Shown: piece after piece, positions 1-7,779 of the stretch
How the letters are laid out: each line of letters begins with the position of its first letter
Numbering within the stretch: position 1 is the stretch's first letter
Origin: JAZKFR01 sp040386295
GTDB lineage: Bacteria; Pseudomonadota; Gammaproteobacteria; Burkholderiales; Rhodocyclaceae
NCBI GenBank assembly: GCA_040386295.1
Contig: JAZKFR010000130.1
Span: forward strand, 1-18,769
DNA: 18,769 nucleotides
Direction of reading: 5' to 3'
The notes under the pieces: generated by a model
The model's input: only the letters and a program-made list of their open reading frames with translations
Database searches by the model: none
What the model was told of the DNA's origin: nothing
Made by a program: the position numbers and the translations under genes

Positions 1-1
1 G

Positions 2-424
2 TTTATCCACATCACTGCGGAACAAGAATTCGGGGTCATGAAACACTGGATCGACAAGGAGCGCTTCGTGATGATCGGCGACATGGAGCGGACGATCATC
101 GACGGGCTCCGACACCCGGCATTTGTCGGTGGCATTACCGAGGTCGCCAAGGGCTTGTGGATGAAACGGGACGTACTGAAAGTCGAACGACTGGTGGACT
201 ACGCACGACGCCTCGGCGTCGGCGCCGTCGTGCGCCGCCTCGGCTACCTGCTGGAACACTATGGCCTGGCCGATGCGTCGGCGCTGGAACCATTGCTCGG
301 CATGCTGACGGCAACATACCAGCGCCTTGATCCATTGCTCCCCCCCGAGGGGGCATTTCTCTCACGTTGGCGGCTCCAGCTCAACGTGACTCCCGAAGAA
401 CTCGATACCGTAAGGCTTGGCTAA
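2..424 (+). CDS. abiEi: AbiEi-type antitoxin, C-terminal part (5' end outside window)
   Basis: Partial gene: the reading frame is open from base 2, so the true start and the expected N-terminal winged-helix domain lie upstream of the window. The visible 140 residues contain the core typical of AbiEi-family antitoxins, with a D-x-E-R-T-I-I-D-G-L-x-x-P segment followed by a V-G-G-I-x-E-V-A-K stretch and a helical C-terminal domain. AbiEi proteins act as DNA-binding autorepressors and as the antitoxin of type IV toxin-antitoxin pairs, which can also give phage abortive infection. The stop codon TAA overlaps the ATG of the next gene by one base (TAATG), the translational coupling expected of an AbiEi-AbiEii pair. 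The family call rests on these motifs and on the partner gene; autoregulation is inferred from the family. Confidence 0.85.
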   Translation, partial: FIHITAEQEFGVMKHWIDKERFVMIGDMERTIIDGLRHPAFVGGITEVAKGLWMKRDVLKVERLVDYARRLGVGAVVRRLGYLLEHYGLADASALEPLLGMLTATYQRLDPLLPPEGAFLSRWRLQLNVTPEELDTVRLG

Positions 425-1266
425 TGATTCCGCAACGCAATATCTCCCTGATCTCGAACACGCTGATGAGCGCCGGCGGGCGGCGCATTCCCGAGGCCGT
501 TATCGAACGCGATTACGTGCTGGCCTGGTTCCTGACCGGTCTGGCCGGTCATCCGCTGCGCGAGGTGTTGGCCTTCAAAGGTGGCACGGCATTGCGACGC
601 TGCTGGTTTGAGGACTATCGGTTTTCGGAAGACCTGGACTTCACGCTGACCCGTCCGATCGCCCTCGAAGATATTTTGGAAGGGTTAGCCGAAGTCTTTG
701 CGGCGGTTGAGGCCGCCTGCGGCTTGCGGATCGCATTCGACCGCGAAGACCGCCACAGCCACCAGAACAGCCACACGTTTTATCTTCGCTACCAAGGGCC
801 GCTGCCCGCTGCGAACGACGTGAAGGTTGATATCACGATCAACGAAGTCCTGTGCTTCCCGCTGCAAGATCGTCCGATTTATCGCACCTACGACAGCTTT
901 GACGATTTGCCCGAAGGGCCAACCGTGAAGGTCTACGCCATCAAGGAAATCGTGGTTGAAAAGCTGCTGGCCTTGAGCGACCGGGCGCGCAATGAACCGC
1001 GCGACCTGTACGACCTCGGGTATCTGTTCGGCTCTACCGACTTGCGCGTTGCAGAAATGCGCGCCGAACTCGACGCCAAGTTGGCGCTGCGGCAGCGCGT
1101 CGTCGCAGGCATGGAGCAGGCGATCGCCGCCAAGGAAGAGCGCTTGCGGCGGCTCTGGACTGCGCGCCTCGCGCACCAGATGAATCAACTGCCACCGTTC
1201 GATGATGTCTTTCGGGAAGTGCTGCGTGCTGTTCGCGCCGCCGACTTACCGAAGGTGGGCGACTGA
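424..1266 (+). CDS. abiEii: AbiEii-type nucleotidyltransferase toxin
   Basis: A 280-residue protein of the AbiEii/DUF1814 family, the toxin of type IV toxin-antitoxin systems. Family members are DNA-polymerase-beta-like nucleotidyltransferases; related toxins modify tRNA or bind GTP. Visible motifs are F-K-G-G-T at residues 51-55, S-E-D-L-D-F at 68-73 (metal-binding aspartates), K-V-D-I at 134-137 (third acidic residue) and the distal K180 ... R193-D194 ... D197 block. All expected catalytic elements are therefore present. The frame stays open upstream, but the ATG at 424 is preferred because it couples to the antitoxin stop and removes a 19-residue extension that overlaps the antitoxin. No frameshift is seen, so the toxin looks intact. 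The specific RNA or nucleotide target cannot be told from sequence. Confidence 0.9.
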   Translation: MIPQRNISLISNTLMSAGGRRIPEAVIERDYVLAWFLTGLAGHPLREVLAFKGGTALRRCWFEDYRFSEDLDFTLTRPIALEDILEGLAEVFAAVEAACGLRIAFDREDRHSHQNSHTFYLRYQGPLPAANDVKVDITINEVLCFPLQDRPIYRTYDSFDDLPEGPTVKVYAIKEIVVEKLLALSDRARNEPRDLYDLGYLFGSTDLRVAEMRAELDAKLALRQRVVAGMEQAIAAKEERLRRLWTARLAHQMNQLPPFDDVFREVLRAVRAADLPKVGD

Positions 1267-1295
1267 TCGGCAGCTCGTACAACAAAGGAATTTCC

Positions 1296-1949
1296 ATGGC
1301 CGATTTGTCCTCTATAGAACGCCGCAAACTGGAACGGCTGCTCCGCATGGGTGGCGGCTACGTGCTCGATTTTTCGGACCGCACATTCAGCGAATTCTTC
1401 GAGGAACACACGCGCCGTGACATCAATGCCGCAGTCTACCGCGAGCGTGGCACCTCCAAAGCCAACCGCATGCGCGGATTCTGGGCGGTCGAAGGCAACC
1501 ATCTAGTCGGCAAAGTGATCCAGGCGCTGATCTTGTATGGTCAGGCTGAGAACTGTTTGGGCGACGAACAGGGATTGACCGAACTGACCGACGATTGCTG
1601 GAAAATCGCCAGCCGCATGATGCGCGACACACCCGTCGCCGAGCTGGATGCACTGACCGCCACGGTCGACGAACGCGACTTTGAAACAGTTGCTCAACAT
1701 GTGCGCGAAGCCATCGAGAAAAACCAGCCCGAAGCGGTGCTGGATCGGTTGCACACGTTCGTCATCAAATACGTGCGCACACTGTGCGAACAGCGCGGCG
1801 TTGAAGTCTATGCAGAAGGGAAATTCCCGCCACCCGTTCATCTCGGGGGACGGGCATGCGGCTGGACGCCGACGGCGCTCCAAGCCTGGGTCGATGATCC
1901 GGCAGGCTATTCGATCGCCATTGCCCCATCCCAACACCTGGCCGAGTGA
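1296..1949 (+). CDS. Chimera: abortive-infection-like N-terminal region fused to an AlpA-like C-terminal tail
   Basis: A 217-residue open frame with a good ribosome site (AAAGGA at 1284-1289, six bases before the ATG), 29 bases after abiEii. Residues about 8-168 resemble the N-terminal part of abortive-infection family proteins, with a G-G-G-Y-V-L-D-F-S-D-R-T-F-x-E-F-F segment (19-35), a G-T-S-K-A-N-R-M-R segment (52-60) and helices up to about 168. Such proteins normally continue into a C-terminal Abi domain. Here, from about residue 171, the sequence becomes A-E-G-K-F-P-P-P-V-H-L-G-G-R-A-C-G-W followed by a T-x-x-x-L-Q-A-W-V motif. That is the second half of AlpA-family prophage regulators. 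I infer an in-frame deletion or recombination scar joining two genes. The protein is probably not a working Abi effector. The Abi assignment is from memory of the family; the AlpA resemblance is the stronger part. Confidence 0.72.
   Translation: MADLSSIERRKLERLLRMGGGYVLDFSDRTFSEFFEEHTRRDINAAVYRERGTSKANRMRGFWAVEGNHLVGKVIQALILYGQAENCLGDEQGLTELTDDCWKIASRMMRDTPVAELDALTATVDERDFETVAQHVREAIEKNQPEAVLDRLHTFVIKYVRTLCEQRGVEVYAEGKFPPPVHLGGRACGWTPTALQAWVDDPAGYSIAIAPSQHLAE
1807..1910 (+). pseudogene. AlpA-family excisionase/regulator, 3' remnant
   Basis: Within the chimeric frame, residues about 171-204 match the wing and final helix of AlpA-type MerR-like DNA-binding regulators (E-G-K-F-P-x-P-V-x-L-G-x-R-A-x-G-W ... 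L-Q-A-W). The helix-turn-helix half that should precede it is missing and is replaced by Abi-like sequence. AlpA genes normally sit beside integrases in prophages and islands, so this remnant marks an old island boundary. The exact join is uncertain by about ten bases. Confidence 0.65.
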
Positions 1950-2229
1950 CATTGGCTTACCGCCCAGGCGGCCAGACTCATACCGCAATTTGCACACGAT
2001 TGCCATGTGATGATGGGATAATGCGACACATAGCGTTACAACCGCTGCCCCGAAGACTCACCGGCATCGTTGCGCTGAGAAATCGTGGTGCGTATCTGTA
2101 GCAGCCGGCGCGCGTCACGCAAGCCGGAACCCACTCAATAAGCCGTGTTTCAGGTCAAATTCATTTGGGGGTATGTGTGGGGCACTATCAAAGAAAAAAA
2201 GAATTAAACTCAATAAAAGCAATTAAATA
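1950..2229. other. Gene-free stretch between the island remnant and xthA
   Basis: No convincing gene is seen. The left part is GC-rich, and the last 60 bases before xthA become A-rich. A G-rich motif (tttgggggtatgtgtgggg) lies near 2164-2182. It resembles motifs I associate with the surroundings of island integrases, but this is only an impression. No tRNA fold or clear terminator was found. Confidence 0.4.
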
Positions 2230-2994
2230 ATGAAGATAGCCACTTGGAACGTCAACTCACTCAAAGTGCGGCAAGCGCAACTGTTGGCGTGGTTAGCGAC
2301 GCGGCAGCCAGATATTGTTTGCCTGCAAGAAACCAAATTGGAGGACGCGAATTTCCCCCAGAGCGAGCTGGAAGCGGCGGGCTACCACGTGGCTTTTTCT
2401 GGGCAAAAAACCTATAACGGCGTGGCACTGCTGACGCGCGCGCCGATGAGCGACGTGGTCTATGGCAACCCTTATTTTGACGATGCGCAAAAGCGCTTGA
2501 TTAGTGCCAACGTGCAGGGCATACGCGTGGTGTGTGCCTACGTGCCGAACGGCCAGGCCTTAGATAGCGATAAATACGCCTACAAATTGAAATGGTTAGA
2601 TGCGCTCACGCGCTGCCTGCGCGAACAGTTGGCGCAGCAGCCTCAGCTTTTGCTGGCGGGCGACTTCAATATCGCGCCAGAAGATCGTGATGTACACAAT
2701 CCCGAGGCTTGGCTTGGACAAATTTTGTGCTCTGACGCCGAGCGCGCGGCTTTTCAAGCTTTGCTTGAGTTGGGGCTGCACGATAGTTTTCGCCGCTTTG
2801 AGCAAGCCGACAAAAGCTTCACTTGGTGGGATTACCGGATGTTAGGGTTCCAGAAAAACAAAGGGCTACGTATCGATCATATTTTGCTGTCTACGCCCTT
2901 GGCGCAGCGTTGCACTGCCGCCAGCATTGACCGTGATATGCGTAAACAGGAGCGTCCGTCCGACCATGCGCCCGTGTTTGCTGAGCTGCAATGA
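2230..2994 (+). CDS. xthA: Exodeoxyribonuclease III / AP endonuclease
   Basis: A 254-residue enzyme of the exonuclease-endonuclease-phosphatase fold. It cuts DNA 5' of abasic sites and removes 3' blocking groups in base excision repair, in the cytoplasm. All family landmarks are visible: T-W-N-V-N-S at residues 4-9, Q-E-T-K at about 34-37 (metal-binding Glu), G-D-F-N-I-A-P in the middle (Asp/Asn pair), S-F-T-W-W-D-Y-R (DNA-binding loop), R-I-D-H-I-L-L near residue 217 and the terminal S-D-H-A-P-V with the catalytic histidine. The length is normal for the ExoA/XthA family. The ATG has no obvious Shine-Dalgarno sequence (the upstream bases are A-rich), but the protein start M-K-I-A-T-W-N is standard. 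It stands alone and converges with lplT. Function is well supported. Confidence 0.96.
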   Translation: MKIATWNVNSLKVRQAQLLAWLATRQPDIVCLQETKLEDANFPQSELEAAGYHVAFSGQKTYNGVALLTRAPMSDVVYGNPYFDDAQKRLISANVQGIRVVCAYVPNGQALDSDKYAYKLKWLDALTRCLREQLAQQPQLLLAGDFNIAPEDRDVHNPEAWLGQILCSDAERAAFQALLELGLHDSFRRFEQADKSFTWWDYRMLGFQKNKGLRIDHILLSTPLAQRCTAASIDRDMRKQERPSDHAPVFAELQ

Positions 2995-3059
2995 GCTGTT
3001 TTAAGGCGCGTTTGAAGGCGCGTTAAAGCCCAGATCGCCCTTGCGTTATTGCCCTTGGC

Positions 3060-4325
3060 TCAATGTCGCCCGCTGTCGTCGAGATGGATCACGTCGTCGT
3101 GCACCGCTTGATTTGCGGCATGCCGACGTTTGACTAAGTACATCGCTAGGGTGACGAATAGGCTAAACAGCGTGATGATCCAGTGGATGGACAAATCCAT
3201 TTTGATCATCAGGTAATAAACGCTGGTCATGATGATGATCGACAGATTTTCGTTGAAATTCTGTACTGCAATCGAATGGCCAGCGCCCATCAAAATATGC
3301 CCTCGATGCTGTAGTAGCGCGTTCATCGGCACGACAAAAAAGCCGGACAGTGCGCCAATCAGAATCAGTAGCGGGATGGCTAGCCACAGCTGGTGCACGA
3401 AATTCATCGCCAAGACAATGATGCCCATGGCGATGCCAATCGGAATAACACGTAAAGACTGACGCAAGGTCATGCTGCGTGCGGCAGCGATTGCGCCTAG
3501 GGCAACGCCTAGGGCGACGCTTCCTTGCAGCATGCTCGATTGGGAAAGATTGAGTTGCAGTGCGGATTCCGACCATTTGATGACAATGAATTGCAAGGTC
3601 GCGCCTGCGCCCCAAAATAAGGTGGTGACCGCCAAAGAAATCTGCCCGAGTTTGTCGCGCCAGAGTAAAGCCAGGCAGTGACTAAATTCGCGCACTAGGT
3701 AGAGCGGGTTTTTGTGAATCGGCTTGTGGTCGACCCCGGTGTCGGGTACGTACAGATTGATCAAAGCTGCCAATAGATATAGGACAGCAACCACGCTGAG
3801 CGACATCTTGCCGACGCTATCAATGCCGGTGTCGATGAGGGGGAAGTCAAAGCCGAGTAAGAAATGTGCGATCTCAGGTTTAATCAAGGCGCCGCCAATC
3901 ATCACGCCGAGAATAATGGCACCGACGGTAAGCCCTTCAATCCAGCCGTTGGCGATGATGAGCAAGCGATTCGGCAAGTACTCGGTGAGGATTCCATATT
4001 TTGCTGGCGAGTACGCAGCAGCGCCTAAGCCGACAACGGCGTACGCGAGCAGCGAGTTCACCTCCATGAACATCATGCCGCAACCGAGAATTTTGATGGC
4101 GTTGCTAATAAACATGACACGCCACTTTGGCATGGCGTCAGCAAAAGCACCGACAAATGCGGCGAGTAATACGTAGGACAAGGTGAAACAGGTTTTTAGC
4201 AAAGGTTCGTATTCAGCCGGCGCGTGCGCCTCGCGCAGCGCAGCAATGGCGACAATCAGCAAAGCGTTATCGGCCAGCGCTGAAAAAAATTGCGCGGCCA
4301 TGATGATATAAAAACCGAACGGCAT
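3060..4325 (-). CDS. lplT: Lysophospholipid transporter LplT (major facilitator superfamily)
   Basis: A 421-residue inner-membrane protein with about twelve hydrophobic helices. LplT flips lysophospholipids inward across the inner membrane so that they can be re-acylated. Diagnostic features are the first helix A-A-Q-F-F-S-A-L-A-D-N-A-L-L, the F-V-G-A-F-A-D loop and the S-P-A-K-Y-G-I-L-T-E-Y motif in the middle of the N-terminal half. The ATG at 4325 is chosen because the product then begins M-P-F-G-F-Y-I-I-M, close to the usual Burkholderiales start. A GTG ten codons upstream (4355) is possible. Neither start has a clear ribosome site. The partner acyltransferase Aas is not in the window. 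The C-terminus is hydrophilic and histidine/aspartate-rich. Family call is firm; the start is less certain. Confidence 0.9.
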   Translation of the reverse strand: MPFGFYIIMAAQFFSALADNALLIVAIAALREAHAPAEYEPLLKTCFTLSYVLLAAFVGAFADAMPKWRVMFISNAIKILGCGMMFMEVNSLLAYAVVGLGAAAYSPAKYGILTEYLPNRLLIIANGWIEGLTVGAIILGVMIGGALIKPEIAHFLLGFDFPLIDTGIDSVGKMSLSVVAVLYLLAALINLYVPDTGVDHKPIHKNPLYLVREFSHCLALLWRDKLGQISLAVTTLFWGAGATLQFIVIKWSESALQLNLSQSSMLQGSVALGVALGAIAAARSMTLRQSLRVIPIGIAMGIIVLAMNFVHQLWLAIPLLILIGALSGFFVVPMNALLQHRGHILMGAGHSIAVQNFNENLSIIIMTSVYYLMIKMDLSIHWIITLFSLFVTLAMYLVKRRHAANQAVHDDVIHLDDSGRH

Positions 4326-4643
4326 GGCGGGGCGGGGGGAGTCGGTTGTGGGCACTGGAATGCTCGGGAATGGTTGGTATTGAAGGTAGGCTTAACGCAG
4401 CACGCCCGCAGTAGAGGAATCGCCGCACGCTGGCTAGAGCGCGCCGTAGCCAAACTGCTCCTGTTAGCGTCCTTGTTTTTCGACGGCAGCTTCGCTTTAA
4501 AACGCGAGTTTGCTGCTCTTCGTGCGGCCTCGTCGTTTAAGTGTGCCCGGTTTATAGCACGAAAGACGCTCCTCTAGTCCGATTGTGTTGGCCTTGCCGC
4601 TGCGGGCTTTGGCGCACACCCGATACGGTCATTGCTGCAAGTA
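4326..4643. other. Gene-free stretch between cysN and lplT
   Basis: A stretch of about 318 bases between the lplT start and the cysN stop, both on the minus strand. I see no ORF with protein-like composition, no tRNA and no clear hairpin terminator behind cysN. It presumably holds the lplT promoter and the end of the cys transcript, but no convincing -35/-10 pair was recognised. Confidence 0.4.
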
Positions 4644-5981
4644 TTAAGCGCTTACCGTGAGCGCTGAAATCATCCCTGCGCCGACCGTGTTGTTAGTCGA
4701 CTCATCGATGATGATGAAGGCGCCCGTGCTGCGGTAGTCGTCGTAGTGATCGGCAAAAATGGCTTGTGCCAGTTTCAAACGTACCCGTGCAATATCGTTC
4801 ATGTTGAGGCTTGTCGCTGGCTGCTGCGTCAAGCTGTTGATGTCAACCCGGTAGTCAATCCCCGCCAGCAGCGCTTTACTTTCGCGCGTGGTGTGACGCA
4901 GAACGTATTTGCGACGCGGATCAAGCGGCGTTTCTGAGAGCCAACAGAGCATGGCTTCTATGTTTTTGCTGACGCTAGGTTGTTCTGCCTGCTTGACGAT
5001 CATGTCGCCGCGCGAAATGTCGATTTCGTCTGTCAGTAAAAGCGTGACCGATTGTTCTGCGACCGCCTCGTTTTGCGCTTCTCCCATGAGCTGAATCGCC
5101 TTGATCTGACTGGTACGGCCTGAGGGCAAGACGGTGACCAGATCGCCCACCTGCAAGCTACCCGACTCAATCCGCCCCATAAAACCACGGTAGTCGTGCA
5201 GCGCCGGGTTGGCCGAATCCTGCGGGCGGCAGACGTACTGCACCGGGAAGCGGAAAGCTTCTTCACCCGTGACATGCGCCGAGGGGGCCGACTCTAGAAT
5301 TTCGAGTAGGGTAGGGCCTTGGTACCAAGCGAGTTGTTCGCCCCGGTCTACCACCATGTCGCCGTTGAGCGCTGACATCGGCAAGAAGTGCACCGCTTTG
5401 ATCCCCAGCTGCTGAGCAAAATCGAGGTAATCCGCTTTGATTTTTTCAAAAGTGGCTTCTGCGTAGTCGACCAAGTCCATTTTGTTGATCGCCACGACGA
5501 TGTGCGGAATGCCCAGCAAGTGCGCCAGGTAAGAGTGGCGGCGAGTTTGCGTGAGCACGCCACGCCGTGCGTCGATCAAAATAATCGCCAGCTCTGCTGT
5601 TGACGCTGCGGTCACCATATTGCGCGTGTACTGCTCGTGTCCTGGTGCATCGGCGATGATGTATTTGCGTGTTCCGGTAGAAAAATAGCGGTACGCAACG
5701 TCGATCGTGATGCCTTGTTCGCGCTCGGCTTGTAAACCATCGGTGAGCAGCGATAGATCGACCGCCGTTAGGCCGCGCTTGTGCGAGCTGCGCGTGATTG
5801 CGTGCAAGGTGTCGGCGAGAATGGTTTTGCTATCAAACAGCAGGCGGCCAATCAGCGTGCTTTTGCCGTCATCGACGCTGCCGCAGGTGAGAAAGCGCAG
5901 CAGGCCGTTATTGCTGGCTTGGGTGTCCGCAGCCGTAGCGCGCGCAGGTTCGGCGTTTGGATTTGCAGCTTGGCTTGACAT
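4644..5981 (-). CDS. cysN: Sulfate adenylyltransferase subunit 1 (GTPase), CysN
   Basis: A 445-residue regulatory GTPase of ATP sulfurylase. With CysD it couples GTP hydrolysis to making adenosine 5'-phosphosulfate (APS) from sulfate and ATP, in the cytoplasm. Translation-factor type GTPase motifs are clear: G-S-V-D-D-G-K-S at residues 34-41, R-E-Q-G-I-T-I-D around 87-94, D-A-P-G-H at 111-115 and N-K-M-D at 166-169, followed by the EF-Tu-like beta-barrel domains. The protein ends after the barrel, so there is no fused CysC kinase. The ATG at 5981 overlaps the cysD stop by one base (TGATG), favouring it over the TTG one codon upstream. It is the last gene of the minus-strand cys operon. Confidence 0.96.
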   Translation of the reverse strand: MSSQAANPNAEPARATAADTQASNNGLLRFLTCGSVDDGKSTLIGRLLFDSKTILADTLHAITRSSHKRGLTAVDLSLLTDGLQAEREQGITIDVAYRYFSTGTRKYIIADAPGHEQYTRNMVTAASTAELAIILIDARRGVLTQTRRHSYLAHLLGIPHIVVAINKMDLVDYAEATFEKIKADYLDFAQQLGIKAVHFLPMSALNGDMVVDRGEQLAWYQGPTLLEILESAPSAHVTGEEAFRFPVQYVCRPQDSANPALHDYRGFMGRIESGSLQVGDLVTVLPSGRTSQIKAIQLMGEAQNEAVAEQSVTLLLTDEIDISRGDMIVKQAEQPSVSKNIEAMLCWLSETPLDPRRKYVLRHTTRESKALLAGIDYRVDINSLTQQPATSLNMNDIARVRLKLAQAIFADHYDDYRSTGAFIIIDESTNNTVGAGMISALTVSA

Positions 5982-6895
5982 CAAAAGTACCCCTCTTTTT
6001 TACGTTGTTCCATCGATGCGTCCGAAGTCTGGTCATCAAGCCGAGTAGCGCCGCGTTCGGTGATGGTTGTGCTGGCAGTTTCGGCAATGATTTGCGCCAG
6101 GGTTTCTGCGTCTGATTCAACCGGTGCAGTGCAGGTGATGTCGCCGACGGTGCGAAACCGTACTTTCAGGTGTTCAACTTTGTCGCCAGGCTGAGCCGGG
6201 GTGATCGCGGTGACGGGAAGCATGGCGTTACCTTGGCGAACGACTGGACGCGTATGGGCAAAATAAATCGACGGCAGTTCGAGTTGCTCGCGCGCGATGT
6301 ACTGCCAAACGTCCATCTCGGTCCAATTCGAAATCGGGAAAACCCGAATGTTTTCGCCTTTGAAGGTGCGTGCGTTGTACAAGCTCCACAGTTCTGGGCG
6401 TTGATTTTTCGGATCCCATTGGCCGAATTCGTCGCGGAAAGAGCAGATGCGTTCTTTCGCGCGTGCTTTTTCTTCATCGCGCCTAGCCCCACCGATACAG
6501 GCGTCGAAGCCAAATTCCTCGATTGCCTCGAGCAATGTCACTGACTGATGCTTATTGCGCGATTCGTCTGCTGACTTGAGCACCACGGTACCGCGTGCCA
6601 TCGAGTCTTCGACCGAGCGCACGATTAAGCGTTCGCCCAGTTCGGCGGCGCGTTGGTCGCGCAAATGGATGACTTCTGGGTAGTTGTGCCCGGTGTCTAT
6701 GTGCAGTAAAGGGAAGGGAAACTTGCCCGGGCGGAAGGCTTTTTCAGCGATACGTAATAGGCAGAGAGAGTCTTTCCCGCCCGAAAACAAGAGCACGGGG
6801 TGACTGCATTGCCCGGCGACTTCGCGCATGATGTGGATTGCTTCGGATTCGAGCCAATCTAGGTGTGACAGAGGTTTTCTGCTGCTTGCGGCCAT
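5981..6895 (-). CDS. cysD: Sulfate adenylyltransferase subunit 2, CysD
   Basis: A 304-residue catalytic subunit of ATP sulfurylase, a PP-loop ATP pyrophosphatase. It adenylylates sulfate to APS together with CysN. The PP-loop S-G-G-K-D-S is at residues 38-43, followed by H-I-D-T-G-H-N-Y-P-E, the G-A-R-R-D-E-E-K-A-R-A-K-E segment and the family-typical C-terminus ending E-Q-R-K-K-E-G-Y-F. Length is standard. A GAAAGAAG stretch lies upstream of the ATG as a weak ribosome site. It overlaps cysN by one base and is separated from cysH by about 134 bases, much wider than the other gaps in the operon, so an internal promoter or processing site there is possible. Confidence 0.97.
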   Translation of the reverse strand: MAASSRKPLSHLDWLESEAIHIMREVAGQCSHPVLLFSGGKDSLCLLRIAEKAFRPGKFPFPLLHIDTGHNYPEVIHLRDQRAAELGERLIVRSVEDSMARGTVVLKSADESRNKHQSVTLLEAIEEFGFDACIGGARRDEEKARAKERICSFRDEFGQWDPKNQRPELWSLYNARTFKGENIRVFPISNWTEMDVWQYIAREQLELPSIYFAHTRPVVRQGNAMLPVTAITPAQPGDKVEHLKVRFRTVGDITCTAPVESDAETLAQIIAETASTTITERGATRLDDQTSDASMEQRKKEGYF

Positions 6896-7003
6896 GAACG
6901 GCTTCTTTCAAAAAATCATTAAAAGGTTGATCAGGGCAGACGCGCGAGAACTTTTGGCGTGTCCAGGCGATGGCGTATGTCCTGATTACGTTCTACGCTT
7001 GGT

Positions 7004-7034
7004 GCTTAGTGCTTAGTGCTTAGTGGTGCTTAAT
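7004..7034. repeat. Heptamer tandem repeat between cysH and cysD
   Basis: Three perfect head-to-tail copies of GCTTAGT (7004-7024), then GGT and a partial fourth copy GCTTAAT that runs into the cysH stop codon. The repeat sits just downstream of cysH on the transcribed minus strand, inside the operon. Such short tandem units are prone to slippage. No function is known to me. Confidence 0.8.
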
Positions 7035-7779
7035 TTTTGCTCGTACTTGCTCGATTTGGGATGGCTTGCACGTGCAGACCACATTCTTTCGCTGATTCGT
7101 TTTCCCACCACCAACGTCCAGAACGGATATCTTCGCCTGGGGTGATGGCGCGCGTGCAGGGCGCGCAGCCTATGCTCGGATAAAAGCGGTCGTGCAGGGT
7201 GTTGTACGGTACTTTGTGTAGCAGCAGGTAGGCCCAGACTTCTTTTTCTGTCCAAGCGGCGAGGGGATTAAACTTTTCCAGGCCATTCGCGGCGTCGAAT
7301 GCGTGCTCGGGCAGCGTCTCACGGCTTGCCGACTGTTGGCTGCGCAGCCCAGTGATCCAAGCTTTACGCCCCGCTAGTGCGCGTTGTAGGGGCACTACTT
7401 TGCGTAGATGGCAGCATTCTTTGCGCCGTTCAAGCGATTCGTAAAAAGCGTTGATGCCGTGCGTCTTGACCCATGCTTCGAGTTCGCCGTGGCTCGGGTA
7501 ATACAGGCTTAAGTTGTGCCCGTAGTGTTTTTTTACCTGATCGATCAAGTTGTAGGTTTCGACTGGCAGGCGCCCGGTATCAAGCGAAAATAGTTCGATT
7601 TTGAGCTGCGCGGTGAGGATTAAATCGGTCAGCACCATGTCTTCAGCGCCCAAGCTATTGGCGAAGCTTGCGGGCGAATAGTTCTGCTCAATTCGGCGCA
7701 ACAGTTGCAATGCTGCTTCGCTTTTGCGCGCGACTTCGGCGCGCAGTGCTGCGTCGTCTAAATTCACCTGGATGCTCAT
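7030..7779 (-). CDS. cysH: Assimilatory APS reductase (iron-sulfur type CysH)
   Basis: A 249-residue thioredoxin-dependent reductase producing sulfite from APS. The PAPS/APS reductase fold shows N-S-L-G-A-E-D-M at residues 41-48 and L-D-T-G-R-L at 66-71. The cysteine pair C122-C123 and the C205-x-x-C208 pair are the ligands of the [4Fe-4S] cluster that distinguishes APS-specific enzymes from the E. coli PAPS enzyme. The catalytic K-E-C-G-L-H motif (C233) is also present. APS use fits the absence of an APS kinase in this operon. The ATG overlaps the stop of the upstream DUF934 gene (ATGA), so the two are translationally coupled. Confidence 0.95.
   Translation of the reverse strand: MSIQVNLDDAALRAEVARKSEAALQLLRRIEQNYSPASFANSLGAEDMVLTDLILTAQLKIELFSLDTGRLPVETYNLIDQVKKHYGHNLSLYYPSHGELEAWVKTHGINAFYESLERRKECCHLRKVVPLQRALAGRKAWITGLRSQQSASRETLPEHAFDAANGLEKFNPLAAWTEKEVWAYLLLHKVPYNTLHDRFYPSIGCAPCTRAITPGEDIRSGRWWWENESAKECGLHVQAIPNRASTSKN

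Noticed and set aside
3003..3024. Two copies of AAGGCGCGTT between xthA and lplT
   Set aside because: Two short direct copies with no stem; not a recognisable terminator or protein-binding site.
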